This document shows, piece after piece, positions 35,170 to 45,664 of a DNA stretch of 64,000 bases. The translations under genes were made by a program, and so were the position numbers. The DNA is from Ditylenchus dipsaci (taxonomy: Eukaryota > Nematoda > Chromadorea > Rhabditida > Anguinidae), in NCBI GenBank assembly GCA_004194705.1, contig SADC01001289.1:248001-312000 (forward strand), read 5' to 3'. The notes beneath the pieces are model-generated. The model made no database searches. It saw nothing but the letters and a program-made list of their open reading frames with translations, and was not told the DNA's origin. Position 1 is the first letter of the stretch. Every line of letters begins with the position of its first letter.

Positions 35170-35325
35170 CATACTTGCAACCAACCCATAAAGCCGAGCC
35201 AGCGCCGCCGCCGGCCATCCTACAAAATCAGCGCCAGCGCCGAAAAAAGTGCCGAGCGCCAACGCCTGGCGCTTGAAAATAGCGCTGGCTTTGAAAATCA
35301 GAGCGCCACCGCCAGCGGCGCACAA
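35170..35325. repeat. GC-rich island of degenerate GCGCC repeats
   Basis: CAGCGCC, GAGCGCC and their inverse GGCGCT recur about ten times in 150 bp, against an AT-rich background. Open frames on both strands through it follow from the lack of T and A. Confidence 0.6.
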
Positions 35326-35439
35326 AAAAAGGCTATTCAGCAAAATTTCTCTCATTTTTTCTGGTAATTACAAACCGACGATGAAAGTAACACTTTTTTG
35401 CCCGGCCCCGTTGCTGACGCTGTGCAAGTATGTGTACGA

Positions 35440-35695
35440 AAATGTCATTAAAAAGGCATGCTCGCCTAAGGCGAAATTTGTCCCCGCCAATTCAAAAAAT
35501 TCTCCCGAATAATTGAACTTCTGTACGGGTCTTTCAACTTGATTTCTAACAAAACTATACCTAAAATTAAATTCCAGGCCTTGTTTTGTTAGAAACCAAG
35601 CCGAAAAGTCTGTACAGAAGTTTAATGATTCGGAAAAAAATTTGAATTCCCGGGACAAATTGTGAAACAGGTGAGCATGCCCCTTTAAAACATGG
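35440..35695. mobile_element. Palindromic MITE, GTTTCTAACAAAAC family, copy 1
   Basis: TTGAACTTCTGTACGG and TTTCTAACAAAACTATACCT are inverted across a centre near 35570. The ends carry AAGGGGCATGCTC-like sequence. Copies of the same design: 48095-48302, 56606-56842 and 58527-58762. Confidence 0.75.
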
Positions 35696-36259
35696 TTTCT
35701 ACTTGTTAATAAGCTAAAACATGAAAACATGGTTTTTGGGTATATTTGAAAGTAAGGTCGATGTAATAATTAAAAAGATGAGTCTTCATGCTTCAAAACG
35801 TGTTTATTTCCAGCTGGCCAAAAAGTAGCTGTGACGGAATGAAGGTGTATTTCTAAGTCGCACCTGAGTTTTTTTGCTTAGAATTTAAATTTCGTTATTC
35901 GGCTCCAAAACCTCACTTAAAATCTTATATCTTTTGAAAAAAACTCAAAAGTAGATGTTTTTGACTCGAAAATCATTTTTTGAATACAAAGAAAAGTTTC
36001 CATTGAATTTTTTATTGATAAGTAAAAAAATATTGCACCTAATTGTTGTGTAAACAAAGAAAATAGCTGTGTTGCAAACTTACTACATGCCTTTATTCAC
36101 TCAAAACAAACAATATAATTGATTTTTGGCTATCTTCATTCTTTTCGTCTTCTCTACCCTAACGACAAAATGATGCTTCTTATAATAGTGTGTGTGTCAC
36201 TACCTAGCCCACTCATTTTCGCGAAAATAAACAATATTTATTAGGCTTTAAATGTGAAA

Positions 36260-38741
36260 ATGGGCTATAAAACAAGTTTAATATTTCACAATTTGCGCCG
36301 CTATGCTAGTTTTGCACCCAGCTCGAGCTCCTCCGGTAAAATTTCACGAAGCAATAGCTCTATTGATGGAGTAATTGACAAGGCTCGTGAGATAGCTTCT
36401 AATATGAATGGCATCAAACACGTGGTAATTGTTATATTAACAAAAATGGAATTTCACCGGTGAGTTTGTCTAAAAAATCGTGGTATTAACATCGATTGAC
36501 AGGAAAGTTGAATCAATTAATCTTTGCTTGGTGTCGCTAAAAATAAAGGCAGAAACACTGTTTTTTCGACAACAATCAATTTCCGTTGTAAAACAACAAT
36601 CCGAACTTTAAAAAAAAAGTTTTTTTAACCAAAAATCAATCTTAAAATGTTTTCACTTACTGCAGTCGACTCTCCCGGCAATATACACCTCAAAAGTCGT
36701 AAAAGCCCAAGTGCATCCCTCTCCTAAGAGTATTTTTCTCTAAGCCTTTTTTAGGTTTCCTTGATTTTTTTTCACCCCAATCCATTGAAATGTGGAATGT
36801 ATTGGTATTTGGTCGCGAAACGGCCAAATACCCATGGTATTGTCGTCGCAAAAGATGTAAAATACCGTATATTCTCTATTAGAAGGCCCTCTCTGATAGA
36901 AGGCCTCCCTTGAGGACCCATTCTTAGTTAGCACCAGCTTACCTGATTCCACTTTTGAAATTTTGGTTGAGCACGCAAAAATCTCAAAATCGACCCAAAT
37001 TTTTTCCGATTTTTTTAAGGTTGAAAAATAGAAGGCCGGGGCTTCTAATAGAGTATATACGGTAGGTTAAGAGTGAAAAAAAAGTTAACTTAAAAAAGTA
37101 CTCTTTACAAGGGGGGGGGTGCACTTGCGGTGCTGTCTTCAAAAGTTCGTTCCCGCCTCAGGTCTGATACTTTTTTACCTTAACTTTTGAGGTCTTTTAC
37201 CGAACCTGATTTATCAGTCTAGTCGGAAATCCCGCGGGTTTCCAGTTTTGCCGATCTTTTTTGCAAAAGACAATAAAATTAGCATTTTAAAGCAGAATTT
37301 TTTATATGGGAACGAACTTTTGGTGTGTACGTCGCCGAGAGAGTCGACTGTATTTTTAAAATCTATAAAATTTCCCTTTAAAAGGAATGTAAATTTTAAA
37401 AACTTATTTTAAAAAATTTTTAGTTAGTAAGTAGCGCAAAAAATATGGAGGATAAAATAAGTAATACTGTGGATACACTTCAAATGTATGCATCACCGCT
37501 CGCAAGCAAATTTGACCAGATCATAGTATGCATTTAGATAAATTTTAGCAGGTTTGATCGCTAGTGAAATTTCTAAAAAAGGGAGATTGGGTTTTTGTTT
37601 ACTTTTATGCATTGTAAAAACTTTTCAAGCTATCTTGTTGCAAATTTTGTTCTTTTTCAAACAGTATATAAAGTTTTTAAGGGGTTTGGAAAATGGTAGG
37701 CAAAAATTCAAATCCTCTAAAAAATGTTAATATGTTTTCCTGTATTATTAAAGGTATTCGCATTGTTCTTAACATTTTGTAAGCCCGCTGAAAACTTCAG
37801 ATACTATTCGAAAAAAATTGCAACAAGACGGTAAAAGGTTTTTACAAAACATGAAAAAGTAAAGAAAACATAGCACCCCCAGGGTGGCCAGACGCGAAAT
37901 CTCAAAAGCAGGACTTGGATCTTAAAAAGCAGGATTTTGAATAAAAAAATCTTTAAAAAGCAGGACAGAAAATATTTATTCGCATCACAACAATAAACCT
38001 CACAAATCACTTCTCACTAATCATTATTTCTATATTTTTCACTTCTCTGCGCTTCCTTGAGAAGATCCTTGTTTTGCAGAAAGTAGTCGAAAGCTTCCTC
38101 ACACTTCAACGGAATTGTGTTAAAATTAACACTAGAAAGGCCGAGCGGCCACTTTGTGCAGTTGGATCCAGTTTTCGACGCTGATTCCGAAAATGGTCGC
38201 GGAATTGTCTAATTCGTTGTTTTCAGGGGATAAATGCCCCTTTGAAATTGGAACTAAAAAATCAGTGAGAGCTTGATTGTTTTAGTTGTTAGTTGAGATG
38301 TATTCAACATTAAGACAAGCTTGATAGCTTGTTTGAAAGCCGAGACTCTGGCCTTTCTAACTATATATTAATCAGGGATTTGTAGCAATAAAAAATGGGA
38401 TTCTTATGCCTTTCAAAAAAATAAAGCTGCGAATAATTTACTGCAAAAATACCTTTTAGAAAGTACAAAAATTCCTGCTTTTTTGAAAACAAAAAGCAGG
38501 ATTTGAAATCAAAAAGCAGGAAATTCCTGCTAAAGCAGGACATCTGGTCACCCTGAGCACCCCCTTTTTTAAATCTTGCTCGCAATCAAGCATAAATTTC
38601 ACTATTGGGAAAATTACTAAATTTTAGGTTGCTTCCAGCAAAAAAGTTCCACCTTCTCTTGCTTCACTTTTATACGTTGCAATGACAATTGGATGTGTAG
38701 CAATTGTTTTAAGCGTTGTATATTTGTATTTAAATACTTAG
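36260..38741 (+). CDS. Small Ser-rich protein with C-terminal membrane anchor, 3 exons
   Basis: Exons 36260-36424, 37424-37525 and 38628-38741 join in phase 0, with donors GTAATT and GTATGC and acceptors TTTTAG and TTTTAG, giving 126 residues. The N-terminus (MGYKTSLIFHNLRRYASFAP) is basic, amphipathic and Ser-rich, like a mitochondrial targeting sequence. A polyserine stretch follows, then a predicted helical region (VIDKAREIASNMNGI...MEDKISNTVDTLQMYASPLA). The last exon has PPSLASLLYVAMTIGCVAIV running on to the end LSVVYLYLNT, a single membrane span with almost no tail. A tail-anchored or inner mitochondrial membrane protein is plausible (inference). I do not recognise the family. A GTG two codons upstream is in frame but not needed. 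Confidence 0.6.
36698..37130. mobile_element. Nested CAAGTGCA..GAGTA element, middle layer
   Basis: CCCAAGTGCATCCCTCTCCTAAGAGTA at the left (first 20 bases CCCAAGTGCATCCCTCTCCT) and AGTACTCTTTACAAGGGGGG...TGCACTTG at the right. It belongs to the family at 61863-62170. It is itself split by 36863-37064. Confidence 0.7.
36863..37064. mobile_element. ACCGTAT-family MITE, word AGAAGGCC, innermost layer
   Basis: TACCGTATATTCTCTATTAG at the left, inverse ending ATATACGGTA at the right. The word AGAAGGCC(C/T) is doubled at the left, and AGAAGGCCGGGGCTTCT stands before the right end. Confidence 0.85.
37880..38555. mobile_element. Non-autonomous hAT-like element with 8-bp target duplication
   Basis: The ends are CAGGGTGGCCAGA and TCTGGTCACCCTG, inverted with one mismatch. 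AGCACCCC flanks both sides (37872-37879 and 38556-38563), the 8-bp duplication of hAT elements. Subterminal AAAGCAGGA words repeat in both arms. On the minus strand near 38130-38015 an ORF piece reads CEEAFDYFLQNKDLLKEAQR, possibly a transposase remnant. It lies in intron 2 of the 126-residue protein gene. Confidence 0.85.
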
Positions 38742-39451
38742 AGACAACTGTGAGAATTCACCAATATCAAACAGTTAATAGAAATGGCATTAGAAACAGA
38801 GCAAGAAAACAGCAACCAGCTTGTGATTCTAAAATCGAAGAAATATAGAAGTTTCGCAGATATAATAAATCTTTTTATCCTTTTTTGTTGTTTTTTCAAA
38901 ATAATTTTGTCGTTTTGAGACCCTCGGGGTTCTGGGCGTTGAGTTCAAAAAACTGCACAAAATAGAAATTTTTGCTAGTCAATAATTCTAAAAGTTTTTC
39001 GCCGTAGACATTCTTTTCAATTCGTTATCTCCAAGATACACTTTTAATTTACACTTTTAAATTGCCTTGCTACACCGAATCAAAAAGTCAAAATGAGGTT
39101 AAAATTTAAAAAAAATTAATATCGAGCCTTTCAAAAAACAAATTGGTTTGTGGTCAGTTACGGTTTCCGCAATGAGATTTTTACATAGGTTATAGACAAA
39201 GCAACTTGGGTAAGCACACCCTTCATCTTTCAGATTTTTTTTTCATTATTTCATAAATATTTTTTCAATTATTCAAGAATTTAGCGTTCCTCATATGAAA
39301 TGTAAATACAAATTTCCCAGGTGTGGGGTGGTTGGTAACATGGAGTAGCTTTTTCGGGAAAAAAGTCCATAGTGCCACAAGAAAGCTTACTGAATTCTGC
39401 ATCGAAAGGTATACAAGATCAGGGTTAATATTGTTTTTATAATGGCTCATT

Positions 39452-39572
39452 TATAAACGTTGTCGTCGTCGTTGTCGTTGGAAAAAAATGTTTTATAAAG
39501 GCACTTTTACGCCAACGACAACGACGACCTATTTATAAAAAATCCAACGACAACGCCAACGACAACGAAAAT
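39452..39572. repeat. Folded hexamer array (GTCGTT/AACGAC)
   Basis: GTCGTCGTCGTTGTCGTTGG at the left is inverted twice at the right (CCAACGACAACGACGACC and CCAACGACAACGCCAACG). It is a microsatellite arranged as a hairpin. Confidence 0.7.
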
Positions 39573-39673
39573 TTTTTCCTAATTAGACAAATAGAGTTTG
39601 TGATAAAATTAGAGTTTATAGGTATGGTAGTTCTGAGTATCCGTGAAATTTGGAAGACCAAGTAAGCATAATC

Positions 39674-39775
39674 ATGGCTGAAATCACGTGTCAAGTTGAT
39701 GAATGGCCATGTTGGAGCCTAAGAAGTTGGACTGATCAAGAAGATGGCTGCTCTGGATGCCTAAGTCAAGCTTAG
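39674..39775 (+). CDS. Possible 33-residue Cys-rich ORF
   Basis: The ATG at 39674 reads MAEITCQVDEWPCWSLRSWT then DQEDGCSGCLSQA and a stop. It has four cysteines in a non-repetitive island. No signal peptide is present, and coding status is unproven. Confidence 0.2.
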   Translation: MAEITCQVDEWPCWSLRSWTDQEDGCSGCLSQA

Positions 39776-39994
39776 TGGTCGCTGCTCTGCTCTTTTCTGC
39801 AAATGTGACTGAATACATGTACCTCATTCATCACTTCGTTATACAAACTGACCTACGGAGACTGGTGGCTTCTAGCTCGTGGTGAACGAAAAGAACTATG
39901 AAGAATGTTGTGAACTGATAACAAAAGCTTTTCGCAGACAGTGCGCACTTTGCAACCTTTGCTAATCACAGCAAAACTTTTTGGCACTGTTCTT

Positions 39995-40265
39995 GTTGCG
40001 ATAACCCCCCCCCCCCGCCGGCCAAAACATCAAAAAAAATTGCCTTGGTCCCCCCTGTTGTTATTTTAATTTTTTTTATCTTTACAAATAGGCTCAGCAA
40101 AACTGGGCCCGCGTATGTTGGGAAAGGCTCAAACATGAGTTTTTAGCATGTTCAAGTCGGTCTGAACATACGCTGGCAAACCCTTTCCTAAACCTAACCC
40201 GTAATTTTAACAAAAACAACAGGGTGGAACAAGGGACAAAAAATTGGGGGGGGGGGGGGTGTGTC
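39995..40265. repeat. C/G-run capped palindrome with GCCTTGGTCCCCCCTGTTG
   Basis: A C run with GCCTTGGTCCCCCCTGTTGT at the left is matched by ACAACAGGGTGGAACAAGGG and a G run at the right. The centre has inverted CATGAGTTTTTAGCATG and GGCCCGCGTATGTTG/CATACGCTGGC. Fragments of the same repeat lie near 8030-8300 and 29210-29300. Confidence 0.6.
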
Positions 40266-40412
40266 TCAAGAAGAACAGCGCCAACTTTTTTATGAACTTG
40301 AAATGTACTTAATCACATTTTTTATCATCCCTAAGCGTTTTTTTATTAGTTTTTGTGGTTGTGTCTCACCCAGCTGGTCTACTTTCTAGTCTCAGCAGTC
40401 TAGGCTCGTCGT

Positions 40413-40601
40413 TTATGTCTGAAAGGAGAGATGGAGAAATAAAGCATAATCCTCTTGAATTGGACGTCTACGCAATCGCCTGTTAAAAGCAGAAACAGGT
40501 CCTATAGATTGCGCAAACTTCCGAACATTGTTGTTCACTGCATAGAGAATCTGCAATAGAAGATCTATCAGCCCTTCGGCTAAACTATTATACAACAACA
40601 T
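40413..40601 (-). CDS. Possible 62-residue protein, unknown
   Basis: The minus-strand ORF from 40601 begins MLLYNSLAEGLIDLLLQILY and continues with a basic segment (FNRRLRRRPIQEDYALFLHL). It lies in a repeat-poor island, and the amino-acid composition is protein-like. It could be an exon, since acceptor-like TTTCAG sits at its 3' end. No family recognised. Confidence 0.3.
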   Translation of the reverse strand: MLLYNSLAEGLIDLLLQILYAVNNNVRKFAQSIGPVSAFNRRLRRRPIQEDYALFLHLSFQT

Positions 40602-41178
40602 TTAATGCACTCTTCCATTAGTTGTTGTATTACGCATTAGCTATTGTCATTGTGTGTGTGTTATTATTGTTTTAAAAAAAAGCAGCAGATCAAGAAGAAT
40701 GAGAATTTATCCACCATTTGTTTACTTATTTTTAATTATTGCAAACTTTTTTTTAAATGCATTGTAATAATATAATATATATATTTATATAAAAAGTATG
40801 GACTTTTGGAATTTTTAGATATTTTCGCGGACTTTATTTTAAATACTTGCTTGAAAAATTTTACACAGGACATATGGTTAAAATAAAGGTTTTATTGATT
40901 AGGCTTTACAATAGAGGATTGAATTCGGCTTTAGGCCAATGCTTTTCTGGCTCAATTAGACTTTTTCTTACTTTCAAAATTTAGACAAAAGCGAAGAGAA
41001 GCAATCACTTTTCAATTTTTTTTAAATGAACTAATATTTTGTGTTTCTTTAAATGGTTAAAAGATGATAAAAGATGGGATTCGGGATTTTTCATTGATAA
41101 GTGCATAGTCTAAATATGGAGTCGACAACTGAAGACTTTCACGAATATTAAAAGAGAAAGTCTACAGTTATCAACCAA

Positions 41179-41611
41179 TACAGTCAAACCTCGATTAAAT
41201 GACCCCCACCTCAAGTTCGTTCCCACCTAGGGTCCGACACTTTCCTAACCCCATTTTAAAAATATTTTATCGATTCTTTTTCGACAGTCTAGTCGCAAAT
41301 ATCGTAAGGATTCCGATTTCGCCGATCGTTTTTCAGAAATCTAGAGTTTTCGCTATTAAAAGATCGAAACCACGATTTAACGACCTTCTAATTTTCAAAA
41401 GGGCGGTCGTTAAATCGAGGTTTTGATTTTGTAATAGCAAAAACTCTAGGTTTCTGAAAAACGATCGGCAAAGTCGGAATCCTTACGATATTCGCGACCA
41501 GACTGTCAAAACAGAATCGACAAATTATTTCAAAAATGGTGTTAAAAAAAGTGTCGGATCCTAGGTGGGAACGAACTTGAGGTGGGGTCGTTAAATCGAG
41601 GTTTGACTGTA
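41179..41611. mobile_element. ACAGTC-type palindrome, word CGATTTAACGACC
   Basis: The left end is TACAGTCAAACCTCGATTAA and the right end is its inverse. GTCCGACAC and CGTAAGGATTCCGATTTCGC lie in the arms. The word CGATTTAACGACC is present at both ends and again on both sides of the centre (about 41380 and 41405). Confidence 0.85.
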
Positions 41612-41755
41612 GTTGACTTTTTTTTTGTTTAAATAGTAGATAACTGTAGAACTTACAAGAAAATTCACAGTTATCAACGCATAGTTAGTTTTTATTTTAA
41701 GAGTCGATAACTGTAGAGTCTATCCATAGAGTGGATAACCGTTTTTTGTATGTTG

Positions 41756-41921
41756 TACAGTCGAGTCTCGATTTAACGTACCCCTGGGGACCGGCCCTAG
41801 GGGTACGTTAAATCGAGGGGTACGTTATATCGGGGGTAAATTTGACGGAGTTTATTATTGGAGGGACCGGCCCTAGGGGTACGTTAAACCGAAGGGTACG
41901 TTAAATCGAGACTCGACTGTA
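41756..41921. mobile_element. ACAGTCGA-type MITE, word GTACGTTAAATCGA
   Basis: TACAGTCGAGTCTCGATTTA at the left, inverse at the right. CCCCTGGGGACCGGCCCTAG occurs near both ends. The word GTACGTTAAATCGA, or a one-base variant, occurs five times. Confidence 0.85.
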
Positions 41922-44455
41922 CCAGAAATTTTATATTATTACCATATTGTTCAGCTTTCTAATATCTTGTGCTTACTTTTTTTGTCCACAGAATCTTAGT
42001 AGAGTTCCGTTTACGCTTTTGAGATCTTTCTAACCTCAAAACTTTTTTCTTAATAATTTGTCTGAAAAAAACTCGCTCCCATCCATACTCCAAACATTTT
42101 ATAAAATAAATAATGTCGTCAAAAATACTCTTACTTAGCCAGGTCTCCATTTACACAAAGACCAAATATATACACGCAAACACAAAACTACAACCAAAAC
42201 AAGAAAAAAATTGCTACACATTTCTCGCCATATTCCTATTTGTATTACAGCAAGCAGAATTTGTTTTTGGAGCTTGGAGCCAAAATTGGCTGGTTCCTTT
42301 GTGAATATTTGTATGTATTTTCTTCTGGCTGCCCATTTTTTTGGCTTTGCCTTCAGTGATTGCAATTTTTGCAATTGCCGAGAAGGGGAAAGGGAAGAAA
42401 ACACACATACACTGAAAACATATTGGTCGTAAAGTGGCTGAGCAAGTTAGAGAGGGCAATAGTCCTCTCTCACAAACTTTGTCTTCTTGTTTTTGGCCAA
42501 TGTGTTGTGTGTGTGAAACAATGCCTCTATTTTTCTTCTAGCCACCCCGCCGAAATTGCTTTTTACTGGGGTTGTTGAGGGTGGAAATGGCTGACTGGAT
42601 GGCTGCCTGATGTAAAAAAGGGTCTGGCAGTGTTCCATGTTTAGTTATTGCTTTTCTTATAGACGTTTTATACATTGTTTTTTGATGTGTCATTTTTGTC
42701 TTTTTTCGTTGGTATTGTTAGTATTTTTTTTGGTGACTGAAACAATTCTTTGATAAAAAGATAATTTTGGAGGACTTTGGCTAAATAATTAAAAACTCTA
42801 GGCTGTCAGCCACTGTCATCGGCACCCTACTAAATCTGCTTATTCCATTGTACAGTTAACTTATTTTTTATTAAGAAAATCATGGTTTTTAGATGTTTTT
42901 AAAGAGGGGATATGGGACTGGATTTGGCTTAGTAACAAAGAGGAGGTCATTACTATGACCTAGAAATACTTTGACAAAAAGTTGTATTTTATAGTAACGG
43001 AATTCCTTATGAATGAAGTCGCTTATCGATCTGGCATCCCAGCTCTAAAGATTCACGAGAAGTAGAGCAACGATCCGTGGGTCAGTTATTAAAAACCATA
43101 ATATGAGTATGCTAGTTGGCCTACTTTTTGTAGATTTTTAAGCTAGGAATACAGCTTTACAATAAACTTGGGAAAACTTAAATTTAAGCACTCTAGGTCA
43201 AATTTAGGGTCCCTTTTTTGTTAAATAAAATGTGTATAGAAACGGCAGGAAGAATTTTTTCGGTAATTTCTTTTATAATTTTCGTGTTTTCAAAGTACTT
43301 TAATATTAGGGTACTAAAATATTCAAAAAACCTGAATTTTACCTGTTTTCAGTAACCACACTTGGCATGTATTTTCGACTGTGCTTTCATTTCCTGCTTT
43401 TTTGTTGTGTTTGAATATTTTGAAAATATTTTTCCTAAAAACTTTTTTGAACTTTCCTCTCCTACTCCCCTAAAGCCACAAAGGCACACAATAGCATCAA
43501 AAAATCACTTATAGAACACCACCAGCATTATTCAGGCTAACCCCTGTATGACTCCAATGTACATTGTGTCTAGAAAGTGGTGGTGTACCTCAACCAAAAC
43601 CTGTTCCACAGGCATTGTTGTCCTCTTCCCAAAAAAAATAGAGCAGGAGGAGTATCAGCAATATTAGAACAGCTCATGGTAATAGGGAAGAAAAAGGAGG
43701 AAATGTCTTCCCAGTCAGCAGACAACAATGAATAATGCTTCTCTCTGTGTTTTTATTGTATACCAGTGGGACAGTCGGTCGGCTGACTCTTTGCTGGAGT
43801 GTCTGCTATGATCTAATGAATCAACTCAGTATCCCCTCTTTATCCCATTGACACAAATGGCTCTTCCTGTTTTTCCTAGTGGAGAAACAAAGGCTGGGAT
43901 GCGTCAAAATTTGGTGTTAGGGAGACAACGACGTAATTTGCGCTGATACCCCTTGCTGATGACTGGATGACAAGGAGAAATTCCCTGTTTTTGGGAGGGC
44001 AGAAAGAGAAATGACCTTGAGCAACCGGCTGACTGTTGTTGTTCCTTTTTTTGTAATGGGGAAAAAGCCGTCTCAGGAGCGGCTAAAGAGCTGGAGATGG
44101 GAATCAACAATTTTTTTCGCTGTTATGTTATTATTGTTATGCAGTGCGCGAGATGTTTGTGTTTTTGAAGATTTTTTTATTTTTGCATAATATTTGTATT
44201 TTTGGGCAGGTTTTGAAGGATATTGCTTGTGCACGGCCAAGCGAGAAGTATAAAAAATGTACTGGGCAAATAACACTGGGTGTAAACAGTATTTTAAAAA
44301 TATTTTTGTCTGCATTTTTAAGGTTATTTCAAAGAGCAAATCTTTAAGATAGCAAACCATTTAAGTTGGTATTCAACAATTTATTTTGATAATAATGATA
44401 GTTCTGATTTTTGAAATGTTTTATTTTGCAAAATTACCGGGCTGAATTAAACGGC

Positions 44456-44952
44456 TAAATTTACCTATACCCCCACCACTCAATTAACCTTCACCCCACC
44501 AGAAAATCAGCTTGGGGGACCAGGGTAAAAAAAAATTGCTTTGAAATTTTTTATTCTGAAATCTCAAAAACAGGTCTCTTTGCACTTTTTGATTTTTTTT
44601 TATGCAAAAAATAATTATTGCTATTGAAAAATGAAAAAAAAAATTCCTTGGTCGCCCAAGCAGATTTGCTGGTGGGGGTCAAGGTTAATTGAGTGGTGGG
44701 GTAAAGGTAAAGTGCTCCAATAAAACTTAACCCCCACCGGTCATTTAGCTCGGGGGACCAAGGCGATTTTTTTACATTTGTAGACACCAATGACTATTTT
44801 GCACTAAATGATGTTAAAGACTTTGAAACAATTCATATTAAACATTTTGTGCAAAAATTATTGATATGGAGAAATGTAAAAAAATTGCCTTGGTCCCCAG
44901 GGTGAATGACTGGTGGGGGTCGAATTCCATCGACTGGTGGAGGTATAGTTCA
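44456..44952. repeat. Two adjacent palindromes of CCCCCACC...GGGGGTCAAG type
   Basis: Unit 1 (44456-44714) runs from TACCCCCACCACTCAATTAA to the inverse TTAATTGAGTGGTGGGGTAA. Unit 2 (44716-44952) runs from ACCCCCACCGGTCATTTAGC to GACTGGTGGGGGTCG. Each contains GGGGGACCA(G/A)GG and its inverse. The two are homologous and in tandem. Confidence 0.65.
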
Positions 44953-45419
44953 AGTGCTCTAAATTACCGTATTTTTCTCCAGCTCTAGGTGCCCACTATT
45001 ACAACGGGTCTTCTATTAGGACGTGGCTTTCTTTCCGATCTATCGGAAAAATACAGTATCCCAACCAAAAATAAAGCTTAAAATTTCAATAACGTTTTAG
45101 TAGTAATTTGCTCACAAGTCAACGCCCATTAAAAACTATATGTTTTCTTAACTTTCAAATTTTTTTATTTGGGTCTTCAAATTTTTAATCTAAAAAAAAT
45201 AATTTACAAATTTTTAATTTTTTCATTGTGATAGGAAAAGAGGTTCTTCAGTATTTAAAGTATTTTTTGATCAACTTTTCCATGCACCACTTAAAAACAA
45301 TTATATTTGTATGTATTTTCACGCTATTTTTCTTTTAAGAAAACAAACTATAAATGCTTTAAAAATATAAAAGAGGATAACGAAAATAACAAAAACCGTC
45401 AAAAACTACTTTTTTCGCA

Positions 45420-45664
45420 TACCGTATAACCTCTATTAAACGGGCACCCCTACAGTTAACGTTTTTCACATTTGCTTTGCATTTTTAACCCTAATATTGT
45501 TCATTTTTCGAAACGGACGACCACTCATTTTGTAGAGCTTCACAAACTCTACAAAATGAGTGGTCGTCCGTTTCGAAAAATGAACAATATTGGGGTTAAA
45601 AATGCAAAGCAAATTTGAAAAACGTTAACTGTAGGGGTGCCCGTTTGATAGAGGTTATACGGTA
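45420..45664. mobile_element. Near-perfect 245-bp palindromic MITE
   Basis: TACCGTATAACCTCTATTAA is inverted at the right end with almost no mismatch along the full arms. The loop is the shared core CCACTCATTTTGTAGAG. The low arm divergence suggests a recent origin or recent arm correction. Confidence 0.85.

Larger units (their letters stand above)
31131..36259. other. Gene-poor stretch with many MITEs
   Basis: Contents: the minisatellite at 31331, a hairpin at 31440-31520, a palindrome at 31790-32048, elements at 32294, 32599, 32733 and 33654, a dispersed repeat at 33040-33290, a GC-rich island at 35170-35325 and a MITE at 35440-35695. I see no supportable gene. Confidence 0.5.
36661..37352. 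mobile_element. ACAGTCGACTC-type element, outermost of three nested
   Basis: CAGTCGACTCTCCCGGCAAT at the left and CGCCGAGAGAGTCGACTGTA at the right are inverted. The right part keeps GTTCGTTCCCGCCTCAGGTC and the inner block of the family. It lies wholly in intron 1 of the 126-residue protein gene and hosts the element at 36698-37130. Confidence 0.75.

Noticed and set aside
35152..35512. Ala/Ser/Arg-rich ORFs on both strands
   Set aside because: They fall on the GC-rich GCGCC island, where stop codons are rare; both strands are open, which argues for composition rather than coding.
44456..44952. Tandem palindromes as a replication origin
   Set aside because: Two homologous foldback repeats fully explain the symmetry; no other origin-like feature is visible.
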